From Baylisascaris procyonis (Eukaryota > Nematoda > Chromadorea > Rhabditida > Ascarididae), in contig JAZARR010000082.1 in assembly GCA_037389465.1 (NCBI GenBank), positions 3,212,501 to 3,276,500 of the forward strand: a stretch of 64,000 bases of DNA. Direction: 5' to 3'. Each line of letters opens with the position of its first letter. The stretch's first letter is position 1. The translations under genes and the position numbers were made by a program. Under the pieces are notes generated by a model. That model did no database searches. It was not told where the DNA came from and saw only the letters and a program-made list of their open reading frames with translations. Of this stretch, positions 24,401 to 36,900 are shown one piece after another.

Positions 24401-26224
24401 GTCTCAAAAATGAAGAGAATGTCGATGATTCGTTGAGACAAAATAAAAAAATCGAAAAAATAAAATTTAAAAAGTGGTTGATGGAAGTAAAACTGAATGA
24501 GCGTTGCATTAGTGACCATCCGTTTGGATCCCACAAAAAATTCATCCAGAAAAGCCCAATTCATTGATGAATGATGTCATGCTTGTTATCCTTATAACGA
24601 GCAAAAACTTCTTTCAAATTCGAAAGATGCTTGTAAACCAATTATGAGGGTTTTATTGGCAACTAGCATTCCTCTTCAAAGCCTCCTTGCAAAGTGACAA
24701 TAATTGCAACGTTTTAGTGTTGCTTTTTGCGATCTTCGATGTTGTTCGAAAGAATTTAGAGCTTCTGAAATTTGTTTAAGCAGTTTGCATCTCGAACGTT
24801 CATAGTATCAGTCAATCCCCGCTCTCCCCCTTTCAAAAACACTGATCTGAATGGTTTCATAGAGCAGCGAGAGGAATTTATTTTTCGATCTCATAAATCT
24901 TACTAGAAATTCTTGTCAGTCACTTTTAATCAACGTTGGCTCCGATATCACTTGATAGCTGATTTAACCACTCGATATTTTTGGACATTAAATTTACTAC
25001 TACCACATGAAAATATATTGTTAACCACACAATAATGTGTCTCCATTGATTTTATATATCTTGCATTAGTGCCTTAAAAAAAGTCAATAAATATGAAATG
25101 AACAAACAAATACGAAGTTGAGAAAAGCAAATTTGAGATGAGCAAATGATGCAAATTTCTACAGTTGTTTAGACATCGGTTCAACTGAATTAGTAGCTTC
25201 GATGATGCAAATATGCACATCCGTTGCACTTGATCTGCACTCAATTCCCGATACTGCAACGCATCAATCACTTACGAATAAATCTCATAGAACAACCATC
25301 ATTTGCATTTTTTTTTTTGATTTTTGATATAAAAGCGAATGACTACAAATCAATAATTATTCCATTTTTTGTAACAATTTTTTTTTCAAAAACCATTTTT
25401 TATAATAAAAATATTGAGAGAAAGAAATTTTATAATTTCACTTTTTGAGTAAATTCACTTACTGATGTTCGATTATAAAATAATACAAAAATTTTTGCGA
25501 AATGATCGGAATCTGGAATAATACCTAATAAGTATGCATACAAATAAGTAATTTCTAATAATTGATTAATGACTACTATCACAGAAAATTTGAGTGGTGG
25601 AACTATTTGAAGAAATCATCAAAAACAAATGGACTTGTTAAAATCGGTTCAGCTAATCAATAAATTCCACTATTTGCACAAAATACAAATGATTAGATCT
25701 TGTGTTCATTTTTTGAATGATTCGACCACTCGTTTAGATGTTCATCAAAATAGGCGTATTTCTATACGTCGTTGAATGTGAAATGCACATTAGACAAGTG
25801 TAAAATGCATTGAAATTTTTTTACGCCTTTGATTGCCTCAAACTTCTCGTACAGAAAGTCAACATAGAAGGCCATGGTATGGTGTAGGCCTTATTCATCA
25901 AATTTTACAGCTCTATTTTCAGTAGTCCATAGTTGGAAATATCAGACCGACAAACAGACAGACACGCACATACTTATGTGCAGACATGACATTGCGATAA
26001 CGCATTTTGTGAATATAATGTGCATAAACCAGTTTTCAAATTTCTTTCACGAACCATTAGATGATACTATCAACAAAAAAGCGAAGAAACTGGTGAAGGA
26101 GATAAAGCATAACAGCAGGAAACCCCTACAATGGAGCTCTTTTACCACTTTTACGTAATATTAATTACTTGTCGTTAGATCAATGTTTCTATGAAAAGTG
26201 TGCCGCTTATCTTCTTCGAGAATC
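18448..26224. other. Long stretch without a supported gene
   Basis: Nearly 8 kb of AT-rich sequence in which open frames are short. The best exon-like item is on the minus strand near 20018-20186. A CA/TG-rich patch near 21480-21600 (ACACACAAAC, CATAAACACAG) and one dispersed repeat copy at about 25888-25975 are the only other structures I can point to. It may be intergenic or one or more long introns. Confidence 0.4.
20018..20186 (-). CDS. Possible terminal exon, unknown product
   Basis: On the minus strand a strong pyrimidine-rich acceptor (CTCTTTTTTTTAG) is followed by an open frame reading DRRLSRFLCFDEFANTTHLG, then KKTKIIELNRKHFYWCVLVG and KESLKS before a stop. Residue content is protein-like, but no partner exon was found and the length is within chance expectation. 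Confidence 0.2.
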
Positions 26225-26679
26225 TTATTTGTTCTTAGGAAACGTTATATGAATAACATGGTTCATTGACCGAGGGGTTTGAAAAACGAAAAGGCCATCG
26301 CCAACAAAGAGATTTTCACCATTCATAAACGTCGTTAATGCTTCGTTGAAACGTTCAAAAAACAAATCAAAAAGCATGTAAGAGGAGCAAGCGCAATATG
26401 CGCTTTTTCGATTATCGATTAGGGCCACTAAACCAACTGCTTATATAAATTGCTAAAAAAAATGACAGAATACTCGCAATAATGCATTCAGGTTTCGACC
26501 GATTCGACCATCTGTGCACATCTTCCATAAAAGATTCTTACTGTACCTGCGACGGTGTTTGTATGTGTTTGTGCTTCTGTCTGTCTTTTCACTGATTTCA
26601 GATCGGGAATAATGGAAGCAATACGAGATTTGATTGATGAAATGTAGACAACTGGATCACCTCTCATATCAAATTCCAT
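26225..26679 (-). CDS. Possible two-exon small protein, unknown
   Basis: Minus-strand exons 26547-26679 and 26225-26427 join in phase 1 (GCAG|GTACAG donor, GGTTTAG acceptor) to a 111-residue frame. The ATG at 26679 has an in-frame stop just upstream. It starts MEFDMRGDPVVYISSIKSRI and ends with a hydrophobic, protein-like part (ENLFVGDGLFVFQTPRSMNH). The caution is strong: the first exon overlaps a copy of a dispersed non-coding repeat (about 26556-26641), so the open frame there may be accidental. No family is recognised. Confidence 0.25.
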
Positions 26680-27660
26680 GTTGAGCACTCAATATTTGAA
26701 ACAATTTTCAGAACGGAGCCAAGGAATAATTAATTATGCATCCAACGAGCCGGATTTTCATTTTGCACCATTCTGGCCAGAGAATACCGAACCTTTGATA
26801 GATTTATATCAGTGACCGATTCAGTTCAAATATGAACTTATGATTTCGCATAGTTCATTCTGGTGGATAATTTGTGCACCTCATCGTATCATAACGAGGT
26901 GCAAAAGCGCATATCATAACATTTTCGCCGATAGCTCTCCTCACTTGTTCTACGATCCGATTGCTTCGAAACGGAAGTACGAATTGCGTGCAAGCTTTTA
27001 AGAATTTTTATGCATCTACAACCTTTTCGATGTTGATGAAACAACTTTAGCATTATAGTAAGGAACCAAAAGGTGCATATCATATTCACTAAATGTCGCA
27101 ACTCCAAGTTGAGGCAAAACGATCAAACGGTCAGAAAAACAAGCACATAGATCCGCACAGACAAGATGTCGCTATATGCACCTTACCAATGCAAATATGA
27201 AAGATCGCACAAGAAAGTAGGTTGAGGACCCGAAGGGTAGACGAGCAAGTGATCAAGAAAGGTTATGAAAACGACAAAAATTTTTCTCATTATGCTTCAA
27301 CGATTAGCGCAATTGGACGGACGTGCGTTTGGCAAACAGCACTCAATGATTGAGAAGCGCATCATATGACGATCAGAAGCATGCACGCTAGTCATCATTG
27401 CCTTCTCTTCAGTGAAAGCAATTTTCATAATTTTATGGACACTACAAATTTTCCATTTTCATTCGATTTGAATTGCATCGGCCAATTTCAGCTTGAAAAT
27501 TGCTTTATGATTTGATTGAGCAACGAAAGATGAAAGAGGTGATATTTTTTAAAGGGCGCAAACATATATTCGAATGATGATGGATTTAGGGAAAATTAGT
27601 TTCCCATAGCGGCCAACCTTTCAACTAAAGTCTTCCGACTCCAGTAAAAAACAATAAAAT

Positions 27661-27662
<2 letters not shown>

Positions 27663-27732
<70 letters not shown>
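27663..27732. repeat. (TA)n microsatellite
   Basis: About 70 bp of TA, ending in ATGATATCA. Confidence 0.95.
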
Positions 27733-27735
<3 letters not shown>

Positions 27736-27833
27736 ATCAAATAATATAATCAATTTATTCATTCAACCGCAATAAAATAAGATGAATTCTGCAACATTTT
27801 ACTCTGAAATAATCAGATCTTGCACTGCTTTCA

Positions 27834-27893
27834 GCGAAAAATTTATTGAAGCGCTTAGCCGAAGATGTGGTCGGCTCCAAAGACTCCTTAACA
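27834..27893 (+). CDS. Isolated candidate 60-nt exon
   Basis: A good acceptor (CACTGCTTTCAG) and a good donor (ACAA|GTGAGA) bound a 60-nt open segment reading KNLLKRLAEDVVGSKDSLT, with phase 1 at both ends. The peptide looks genuine, but I found no neighbouring exon that joins it, so the parent gene is unknown. Confidence 0.3.
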
Positions 27894-29933
27894 AGTGAGA
27901 ACCTTTTGCCCTGGTTTCGTTCCCCCTCCCCCTCCCCCCCCCTCCACCTTTTCCTTCTTCTCTCTTCTCTCCATGCATTTAAAAGTTGCTAGAGAGCATT
28001 AGCTTGTTCAACCCGAGTGCTTCAAGTGCAATTCAATTACAATCTTCACGTGTACGCATCCCCATATTGTCATACAAAAGTGGTATAGATAGGTGATTGC
28101 ACTTGGCAAAGTGGCTCCTTTATAGGCAAAAAGCAAAAACAAAGAAAAAGAACCTAATCATTACTCAATTTCCTTCAAAAATGTTTTATTTTGTCGGAAT
28201 GGATGCGCTGTACTCATTTTAAAATTGCCCAGTTACAAAAATTGTTGATTTTCGAAATATATTTTACGAAAAATTTCCTCCAACGACCTAATAAATAAAT
28301 TCTTGATCGACTAAAAGTCTCCTACAATTGACTCAATATTGAATAATATCTTTCAATAGCTAACTCCCTCCCTCTTCTTTCAAAGGAATATATTCAACTA
28401 TGAATTTTATTGGAAAGCTCAATCCATAGACCTTCCACATGTCACATAGAAAATATTTCGGCTCTTTTTACAATGTAGTTTATGTATCACTTACGAAAAA
28501 AAAAAGGTAAACCTTAAAAATCGAATTTTTGATGAATTTTCTGATGCATTTCGAGGCTCATTCGAGTTAGCGTGATTCTTTGACCACCTTGAAGAGACAG
28601 ACAAAACCTTTTAAGCGAAAAAGAGATCAAACGCTATATGGGATATGAGGCAAAAAGAATAAACACTTATGTTTACATTGAATTGATGTTTAATTCACCG
28701 AATTGTTTACGCGATTTTATATTTAATTTACCAATTTTCTTCCATTCATATGAAACCCGAAAAGATATTAGTGAATAAAACAATGGATGGAATTCTTCTC
28801 ATCACTATTTTTTTTTTAATGCGATTAAATTGAAAGAAACGATTAAAGAATCACTTATTTTTAAAATCAAATCCAACTGTGCAAAATTGCGAATAAAATA
28901 AACTTGTTTACTGATAAGCGAAATTAGAACATCTTATGGCAACAGGCGTCAAACTTCTATAAGTTTTTTTTCGTAGCGAAATCAACTACTAAATGAAATT
29001 AAAAAAAAAAAGAAGCTGGCCAAGAATCATCAAGAGTAAAAGAATAAACGGATAAGAATAAAGAACACTATCGAAAACATTGAGGAAATTTATTTATCGA
29101 GACAACACTAATCAATCAACATTATTTTAAGCGATTATTCCCTGCAGGCTGATAAAATATGCAAAACAGATTTTTGATAGTCTAAAAATTTGCTAATTCA
29201 TTGGATTTTCGAAAAGAATCTTTTTTCTCAAAAAAAAAAAAGAACATAGGCTCTATTATAAATTACGAAGATATTTTCATCTATATAGAAGATATTCTAT
29301 AGAGAAACTGCTAGACATAACTAAAAGTTCCGAGACATTCACAAAATTCTTTCTGAAGGTTCCAAAAATTTCAGTATTCCCCTCTTCCCAAAGTGATCCT
29401 GATATGGAGTTATATTGCTAGATGCCCCATAGTGTTTCATTTATGAACAAGCAAATACTAGACCAGTAATTTTTATTGAACCAGTGCTAGGCCAAGTACC
29501 CGAAAAATTTGTTTAAAAAAGTATTTTTAATGAGGCGGAATACTATATTAAACAATGTGTTATATCACTGAATGGAGCAGAAAAGGGTATCAGTGTAAAA
29601 AAAAATGAAAAAACTCTTCAAAAAGTGGCGTCAAGATTTCAGTTTTTTTCTTGAGTTACTTAATCATTTTCGGTGTTTTTGCTCGCTTCTTGAAAATGAG
29701 CGAAGAAAAATTCGGAAAGCACATCGTCGGACTTTTAATTCCCTTTCTGGTTGCTCTAGCAAATCTTGTTAACGTTGAATTAAATTATGCATAAGATATC
29801 AGAATACGACATTTATACAACATTCCACAATGCCAAATTAAACAAAAAAGAAGCAAAAAAAGTTTAAAATAACATAAAGAAAGAAAAGCAATTCATTTTT
29901 ATGTGCTTCCAAAATGGTCACATTTGGCTAAAA
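27894..29933. other. No supported gene; downstream of the MGME1 homologue
   Basis: AT-rich, with a C-rich low-complexity run near 27922-27950 (CCCCCTCCCCCCCC). The last MGME1 exon could have a further 3' exon here if the GTAAGT near 29945 is used as a donor. I did not find a convincing one. Confidence 0.35.
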
Positions 29934-32900
29934 TCACTCCCCTCTACTTACAAATGAAACGACACCTCTCGATGTGGGTCTTGTTGCAAGTTCATACCAG
30001 AAGCGATGAACACATAGCACCCATCTATGCCAATATTCCTGCAAAAATAAACAATGCTAAACGAGAAATAAAGCCCTCAGCCACTTAAATAATATCATAA
30101 ATACAACCTTCACAACACCCACATATCCCCTTTCTCTCTTTTAAATTAGTCTGCTACAATACCTTTCGATACCCTCTTCTCCACTCCCTTCCTCTCAGTT
30201 GAGTTCTTGCATAAGCAATTGGTGATTAACCATTTTATTATAATCTAAATACCCAAAACTAAGTTATGTCTAAATTTGCTGTTGAGGTTTTAAAACACTA
30301 CAGTACCCAACGATGAGACAAGCAGAAACTGAAATGATAAGCTTAAGTCCGTCCTCTATTCAATTATGTAAGTTTATCGTAGCAATGGGTAAACGAAATA
30401 AGCATTACCACAATAGTTTATCTAAGAAAAGAGCAAAATTATAGCATTTTCTCATCAACGACTATAAAAATAGTATGAATAATGAGCCAATAAAGAGGAT
30501 GAAAAAGTAATATTCCATTTGGGAAGTGACCACTTCAATCATTGAAAGCACACAAACTTACAAGCCATTGGACGTAAACACTCGATTTCGCCTCAAAATG
30601 TTCATCTTCTAGCACTACTCTTTAATCCCCGCTTATCGTGGGGCAAAAGAAGCGTAGAGAAAACGCAATGCTCAATGCATAATCCTTGCATCTTTAGCCG
30701 TTCGCTAATAAATTAAAATAAAGTTCTAAAGGATTCTTTTGAATATATTCGTTGAGATTTCAGCGCATATGCATTTAGCAAATAAGCTTCTCCGAAGTTC
30801 TTTAGTGTTATTAAAAATTTTTTTCTTTTAAAAGATATTTTTTTACTGCAAAAATGAATGTATCCTTATTAGAACGTTAAATTTTTTTTTTTTCAAAATC
30901 AGATAAAAATGCTCGAATAGAACAAAAATGCATTATAATAAGAAAAATCGAGAATCCGTTAATTATGTTCATCCCTTAAACACGTAAAAAAACCACCCAG
31001 AATTTTGGATTCAAGTTAATTTCAGAATAATTAGCGTAATTTAAAAATTCCATTCGTATTTGAAGACTATAAACTTTACCGCCCCCCCCCCTCCTCACCC
31101 TCCCCCCCAAAAAAAAACACTACGGAAGTGAAGATGAATTAGGAAATTTTTCAACGCAATGAAGCTGCAGTTTTATGGTGAACACGCTAACGATGTGTTT
31201 AAATGGCACTGTGGCACAAATGCAATAAGTGTCTCTCCCGTGCGTATATGTCAGACCGTTTCTTCCTCTCATCCTTCTCCCCCCCCCCCCCTCTTTCCAT
31301 CGTTTCACTCTTCCAATCCTGTGAATATCATCCAATGCAGCATTGCGATTCCAATCACATGAATCTCAAATCCCCATCTGCAAATAGCGTTGATTCTTAC
31401 CTCGAGATCATCGAATCCCATCTCAGCGACATGAGCTGGTGATCCATCTTCCTTTGCAACAATAATTGCACCATTTTTTATCTAAAAATTTCCTCGCAAT
31501 CTTCTAAAATTACGCATATGAATTAATCCCACAAAACCAGATTCATTTAGCTCTAGTTTATACAACTATTAGTGCATTAACGAAATTAACTTCACAAACT
31601 CTTAATAAAGCGGAGAGGTACTAATGTATTTCATTACAACAAATATTCTATGAGATAACTGCGATGAAAAGTAAATTGAAAATGCTCAAAATTGAAAGTT
31701 TTATAGGCAGAAGTGAGCTCATGCGACTAGAATCACTCCTGAATGCTTGGAACGCATGAATTCTTTCACTCGATATAGAATCCACCGATTATCGATCATT
31801 TTCAATTATTATTGCCTATTCAAAACGAAGGAGATGAATATATATTTAGCGATGATATAATCGCCTAGACATATTCATTTACTAGCAACCTATTATCGTC
31901 TAACGAAATGTGAAAATAAATTTGTTGAGAAATTTATGAAATTTCATATGTAAAAATTCCATCAATTTCAATCATTTACAAATCGATAAATTTCGACGAA
32001 CCGTTGGTAAATGCGAGAAATTCGGGTCGCTATTCACTGCACCCACATATGCGGCCACTTGTAAAGGATCGTCATACATTTTCGATAAATCCACATTGGT
32101 ATCCTTATTCGAACCCGCGCTTGCCGTCTTCCAATCAATGAGAAAAACAGCGTCTCTGAATAGAAAAATCGACGAAAATTCAAGGAAAAAGATAAAAACC
32201 GGAATTTTCGCCAAATTTTTTTTATACTTAGATATTTCCCAACGACATGACAATGGAATTTTAAGGGGACTATTACTGCTCTCATTGATAATCACACATT
32301 TTGACACTTTCATTATTCTATCTAAGCTTCAGTTATACTCTTTTTTTTTTACTTATTGAAATAAAAGTTGCAAACATCAATTGGTTTGGCGAAAAAAATA
32401 AGCATAAATTTTCAAAGGAAATGAAAGGAATAGGTAGATGACATCGTTTAGAATAATCTGAAAAACAACTGCAATAAAATATTGGTGTAAGTCGATAATC
32501 TCTAAAATTCTAAAAGTAAAATACAATGCGATAGTAAATTTATCTAATTCACTTATATCCGATAAATGTTGATTTGATATCAGAAGAATTTGCCGATACC
32601 AGCCAAATAACTAAAAGTACTAATAGACGATTCTTCTACCACTTCTAGACAAAAGGGGTATATTTCATGGATCGCTCAACGTTGAATCCACCGAAACAAT
32701 TTAAATATCATCGAGTAATATTAACTTATTTAAGAATATACCTATAATAAACAATCGCATCGAAACGTCCATAATAGCAAAGAATATGATGACGAGCATA
32801 TTCCTCGATTCGTATCTCATTCGAATATTTCAAAGAGCGTAATATCGGTAGAACACTTCGCATATAACCGATGACTGATTCAGATACCTTAATTTTATTG

Positions 32901-35793
32901 TAATAGAGCTATAAGGTAAGCTAAAAGTAATGACGCCACCTCAATAATCCTAAACTACAGCAAACAAATCGATTACTGCTTAACATCTATTAATCACATT
33001 AGCAGTAAATTAAACCTTCAATAATACTTTCTTTAGATATGTTAATAAGATAGTCAAAGCATTGTATATTCCATTCATTTATCAATGTTATAATTCATAT
33101 TTAAAAAGGTTGAAATTTTGTTCGCGATAATACCTTATATTTTTACTTCTCTCAAAATTTACTTCTCAAAGTTCGATGAGTAATCCGAAACTGCCTCCTC
33201 AAAGATTGTGAACTCATGGCTTTTCGTCTACCGAATGAATACTATACCGCTGAGCTACCACGGAAACCTTCGCTCGCCATTAAAGAAATTCGCTTACAGA
33301 GAAAATGGGTTAATGTTGGGATCTATTTTTTGAACTGCGCCGCACATTACTACATTGTTTGGAAAATTTCGAGCAGTGTATGTTTTTAAAACCTAAATAT
33401 ATTTCAAAGATCTCCAAGTAAATATTTTTACTGTAAATACCAAGGTTTCACTTAAGAGTGAAATAATAAAAAGGCTAAAAATTATGTCTCACTAAAAGCA
33501 ATAACACCACTAATATCCAATAAAAGCAATTTTCTCATAAAAATTCTGTAACGTCCAAAAGATGAATGTTTCTACCGATAACAGTGGAAGCTTATATAAA
33601 TCGAATCTTCGTTTACTGAGAAAAATCACTGAGAATATCACCATAAAATTTTTGAACTTTTAGAAGAACTTATAAATTGAGGAAAAGATCGATTATCTGA
33701 TCACATCCCCTGAAACAATTAAACGGGGTAAAGTCGACGAATTTGTAAAATATGACTTCGTGAAGATTTTAGCTAACATAACTGATAGATAATAAAACAA
33801 ATGATTGAAAATTTTCCCGAATAAATTACATCAATACAGATCTCATCGAAAATTGAACCCGCATAAAAGAAGCAAAAAGCAGCACTAGAAAGAGCCTTCT
33901 CAGCAACAACAACCAACAGAAACGTTTACCTTTTATATTCATTGAAGTGTACCGATTGCACACCAATAGAAATAAAAAAATTTCCCTTTCTATTCCATTT
34001 CATCGTTTTTTCTTTATTAGCAAAGTAGAACACTTACTCCTTCTAGGAGTTCATCGTCGCATTGTGATATATTCCCATGTTTACAGAAATCAGCGAGTAT
34101 TTTACTGATTCGTGCATGATAGGCCTGTCCACATTGAACCCGTTCTACAAATCTATGAACGGTTGAAATATAACCAGTGAAATTCCATTCATACAACCAT
34201 CGCCTAGTTGAATTTTCCGTCACCGGTTAAACAATCATAATTAAATTGCTTCAACAATTAAAATAATAATAATAATAATAATAGACAATTTAAAAATAGA
34301 GTTCTAATAGTATCATAACGGCTGCAATCAATACTATTATGGATGCATATAAGCATCACAGATTCCAAAATATATGAAAGAAATGAATCACAAAAATCAT
34401 GAACAGATTTTCGGAAATTCCACAGAGAAGTGGGTTGTTGAACTGAAATTAATTATCAACATGGCTGATGTCAGCTTGAAATACGATTACGGTGAGATAA
34501 TTTTAAGGCTTTCATCGCAGAAACGAACACTATCTATCAGCGGTTCATTCCAATCACTGGCATTTAATTCAAAGATCTTCAATGGATTTTGCCGATTTGT
34601 TTCTGCTGAACGGTCTCTCAAGGAATGCTTTATATTCGACCTGTTAAACAGTCATTATTTCTTTATTTGAAATTAGCGAGCGAAATAGATTGAATTATTA
34701 AATTCTTCCACTCCAGCCTGTGCAGTTGCCTCATGGAGGATATGGCCACCGAATTTAATAATATGGGATGAAAAATGTGCTAGATTCTAATTATATTATT
34801 GTGCAGTAGCCTGAGGCCATAGGTTACCATATTCGCTTTAAATCCCTCCTCTCTATCTCTCAGAAATTCCCCCTTTTCAACACGATGCTGGACAACACTA
34901 TTGATATGTTTGTGAATATTTGAGCGATAAGTGCATGATTTAAAAAAAAAAAGAGTCGAATAAAAGGCAAACCTCGCATATATTTTCGAAAAGAACCTTC
35001 TCCTCCAAGATGTTTGATCATTCTCAATTGCCACCAATAAAGATTCTTTTGTGATTGCGTACAACCAAGTATTGTTGAAATGGACGGATAACGACCCTCC
35101 ATTTGGATACTATTCGATACTCTCTTCACATCCTGCAAATATTTATAATCAAATACATTCAAAAATAATGGAACTTTATAGATATAAATAAAGCATTCGA
35201 TAATGCATTTATTGCCTACTTGATCTCTCTAATTTTTGCCCTTAGAATGCGTTCATACTAATTTAAGTGAACGCCTTAATAGCCCATTTTATTGTACCCA
35301 TCGTTTATATTTGAATTAATTTTTAATTTAAAAAACTACCTTTCCTTATCGAACACAGAACTCTTTCCTCTCCCTTCCTTTCCTCTTCTGAAAAATCTGT
35401 ACAGCGATGTTTCATTTGACACTATATGGTATCGTTATTATTACATGAGAGTCTTATCAGAAACTGCACGAAAATCATATGTTGTTGTAACCATATATAA
35501 CAATTTAAACTTTATAAAAAGTTTAAATAAAGTGAATATTAAAAAAATGTTGAAATTTTAAATGAATAGAGGAAGCTCACATGAAAAGAAACATTAGGAA
35601 ATTGAGTGGATGTTCCTTGCTGTGATACGTCGAAATTGACTCCAGGAAAGTTCCCAATGACGCCTTTAACAATTGATGGCATTATTACCGTACCATAACG
35701 AATCGTTTTCACTACGGTGCTCACATGATGCGTCATCGCCGTAAATAAATCACCTAAATTCCATTTTATATATTTCTCAAAACTCGTTAGCAT
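29934..35793 (-). CDS. mgme-1: Mitochondrial genome maintenance exonuclease 1 (MGME1) homologue
   Basis: Minus-strand exons recognised: 35581-35736 (start ATG 35736, or 35793), 34973-35132, 34038-34152 (or to 34203), 32742-32887, 32002-32155, 31401-31481 and 29934-30038. MGME1 is a PD-(D/E)XK nuclease that trims single-stranded mtDNA ends. Family landmarks appear in the expected order: GRYPSISTIL; LYWWQLRMIKHLGGEG; VQCGQAYHARISKIL; VIGYMRSVL; GRFDAIVYYR (acidic metal ligand); FLIDWKTA (the D-x-K active-site strand); DDPLQVAAYVGAVNSDPN; GAIIVAKEDGSPAH; and EYWHRWVLCVHRFWYELA. The N-terminus from 35736 (MTHHVSTVVKTIRYG) is basic and could be a mitochondrial presequence. Phases agree at every join except between 34973 (phase 1) and 34152 (phase 2), where a small exon is missing; a candidate at 34491-34640 does not fit upstream. 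The final exon also contains a GTAAGT, so the C-terminus may differ. Confidence 0.85.
33180..33275 (-). repeat. tRNA-like sequence (SINE head or tRNA relic)
   Basis: On the minus strand TCCGTGGTAGCTCAGCGGTA matches a Pol III A box (TAGCTCAGCGG) and is followed about 35 nt later by GAGTTCACAATC, an imperfect B box. The anticodon arm (TTCAT/ACGAA with a 7-nt loop) has a mismatch and the T arm does not pair, so it is not a functional tRNA. It lies in an intron of the MGME1 homologue. Confidence 0.45.
34491..34640 (-). CDS. Candidate additional exon in the MGME1 homologue
   Basis: A 150-nt minus-strand open segment between a TTTAACAG acceptor and a CACC|GTAATC donor reads SNIKHSLRDRSAETNRQNPL, then KIFELNASDWNEPLIDSVRF and CDESLKIIS. 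It ends in phase 2, which fits the exon at 34152, but it also needs phase 2 on entry, while the preceding exon ends in phase 1. A nearby plus-strand open frame (34374-34670) overlaps it. Treat as unresolved. Confidence 0.25.
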
Positions 35794-36458
35794 TTTCCAC
35801 TTGAGCGAAATTTTCTTACAGTAACGGTGGAAATAGGAAACAGTTAAAGATACGGTATTTGTACGGTATTTGCTCACCTTAATCTTAAAGATTTTTAAAT
35901 GAACCTCATAAAGAGGGTGATAATACTGGAGTATTGACGAGTGGTAATACTGGGCTATCATTTCGGTTTTTAATCAACGACTAGAAATTTCTACTATCAG
36001 CTAATATTACGAAGTTGCAGAATTCGAATGAAAGATGGGCGCGTAATGACTTCAAAGTCGAGATAGCCGAAGCCACGATCACCGCACTATATCATTCTTC
36101 GCCTTGCCACCGTTACGGATCAATTTCCCCACAATCGATAGTCACGGATTCACCCAATTAAAAGATTTGACGGAAATTTTTTAAAGTGATCTTTAAGATT
36201 TTGGTGCCCCAAATAATGGCATAAAACGATTAATTGAATACTTCAAAAAGATGCCTTTACATGTCCCTTTCTTTCCTTTAATAAAGACCGTTCATCAATC
36301 TCTCGCCATAGTTGCTTACATACTTCGCTAATTTGATAATGCGAATGGACTTCCTAGACACTTAAAAACTAAAACATTTTCCAAATAGATAACTTTATAG
36401 TCCTAGGGGTTGTACTTTCGGTTGCTCAATGCATTGCTTAAATCAGAATGGCGCATAC

Positions 36459-36619
36459 CTCAGTATGCTTCCAACGCGAAGATTCGTATTCGATCAGTTC
36501 CGTAATGAAATGTGTACATGTGTTTGTCACTAACAAATGCCGCTGAGAAATTTCGATCCAGCGCACAACGGACTCTTGAAAACCAGCAGTTTGAGGATGA
36601 AGATCGAGTGCAAAGGTCG
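36459..36619 (-). CDS. Candidate internal exon, unknown protein
   Basis: Minus-strand segment of 161 nt between the acceptor TACCCTTCAG and the donor ACTGAG|GTATGC. It enters in phase 1 and leaves in phase 0. It reads TFALDLHPQTAGFQESVVRW, then IEISQRHLLVTNTC and THFITELIEYESSRWKHTE. The composition is convincingly protein-like and helical. It may belong to a separate gene or be a 5' exon of the MGME1 homologue, whose first exon could be extended upstream (an open frame continues to about 35830). I do not recognise the family. Confidence 0.4.
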
Positions 36620-36844
36620 CTGAAGGGTAAGGTATCGCCATCAAGCTTAAAGGTCGTTCTCAACACAAGAAAAAAACGAAGAGTAATCGACAACCATGTA
36701 TTAACGATTTCGAATAATGCATCAATCTTCTCACCCATCGCAACCCTCATAATCAAGCTACTTGCCCAACACGCAATCCATATACTCTAACTGCCCTATT
36801 TCCAAAAAAAAAAAAAAAAAACCGGGTGAAATTTTCCACATTAA

Positions 36845-36900
36845 CAAAGAAATAGGTACGTAGACCTGAGGTCAAGTTCCTGAGTTCAAGCCTCATTCTA
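36845..36900 (+). repeat. tRNA-derived fragment with B box
   Basis: GTAGACCTGAGGTCAAG, then GAGTTCAAGCCTCATTCTAC. The GAGTTCAAGCC core is one base from the Pol III B-box consensus. The segment resembles 51527-51562 (GTAGACTTAAAG...GATTCTGATCCGTCCCTAC), suggesting a shared tRNA-derived repeat. No A box is visible upstream. Confidence 0.35.

Noticed and set aside
31120..31335. Minus-strand frame as the terminal exon of the MGME1 homologue
   Set aside because: It lacks the YW..W motif expected at the MGME1 C-terminus, whereas 29934-30038 has it in the correct phase.
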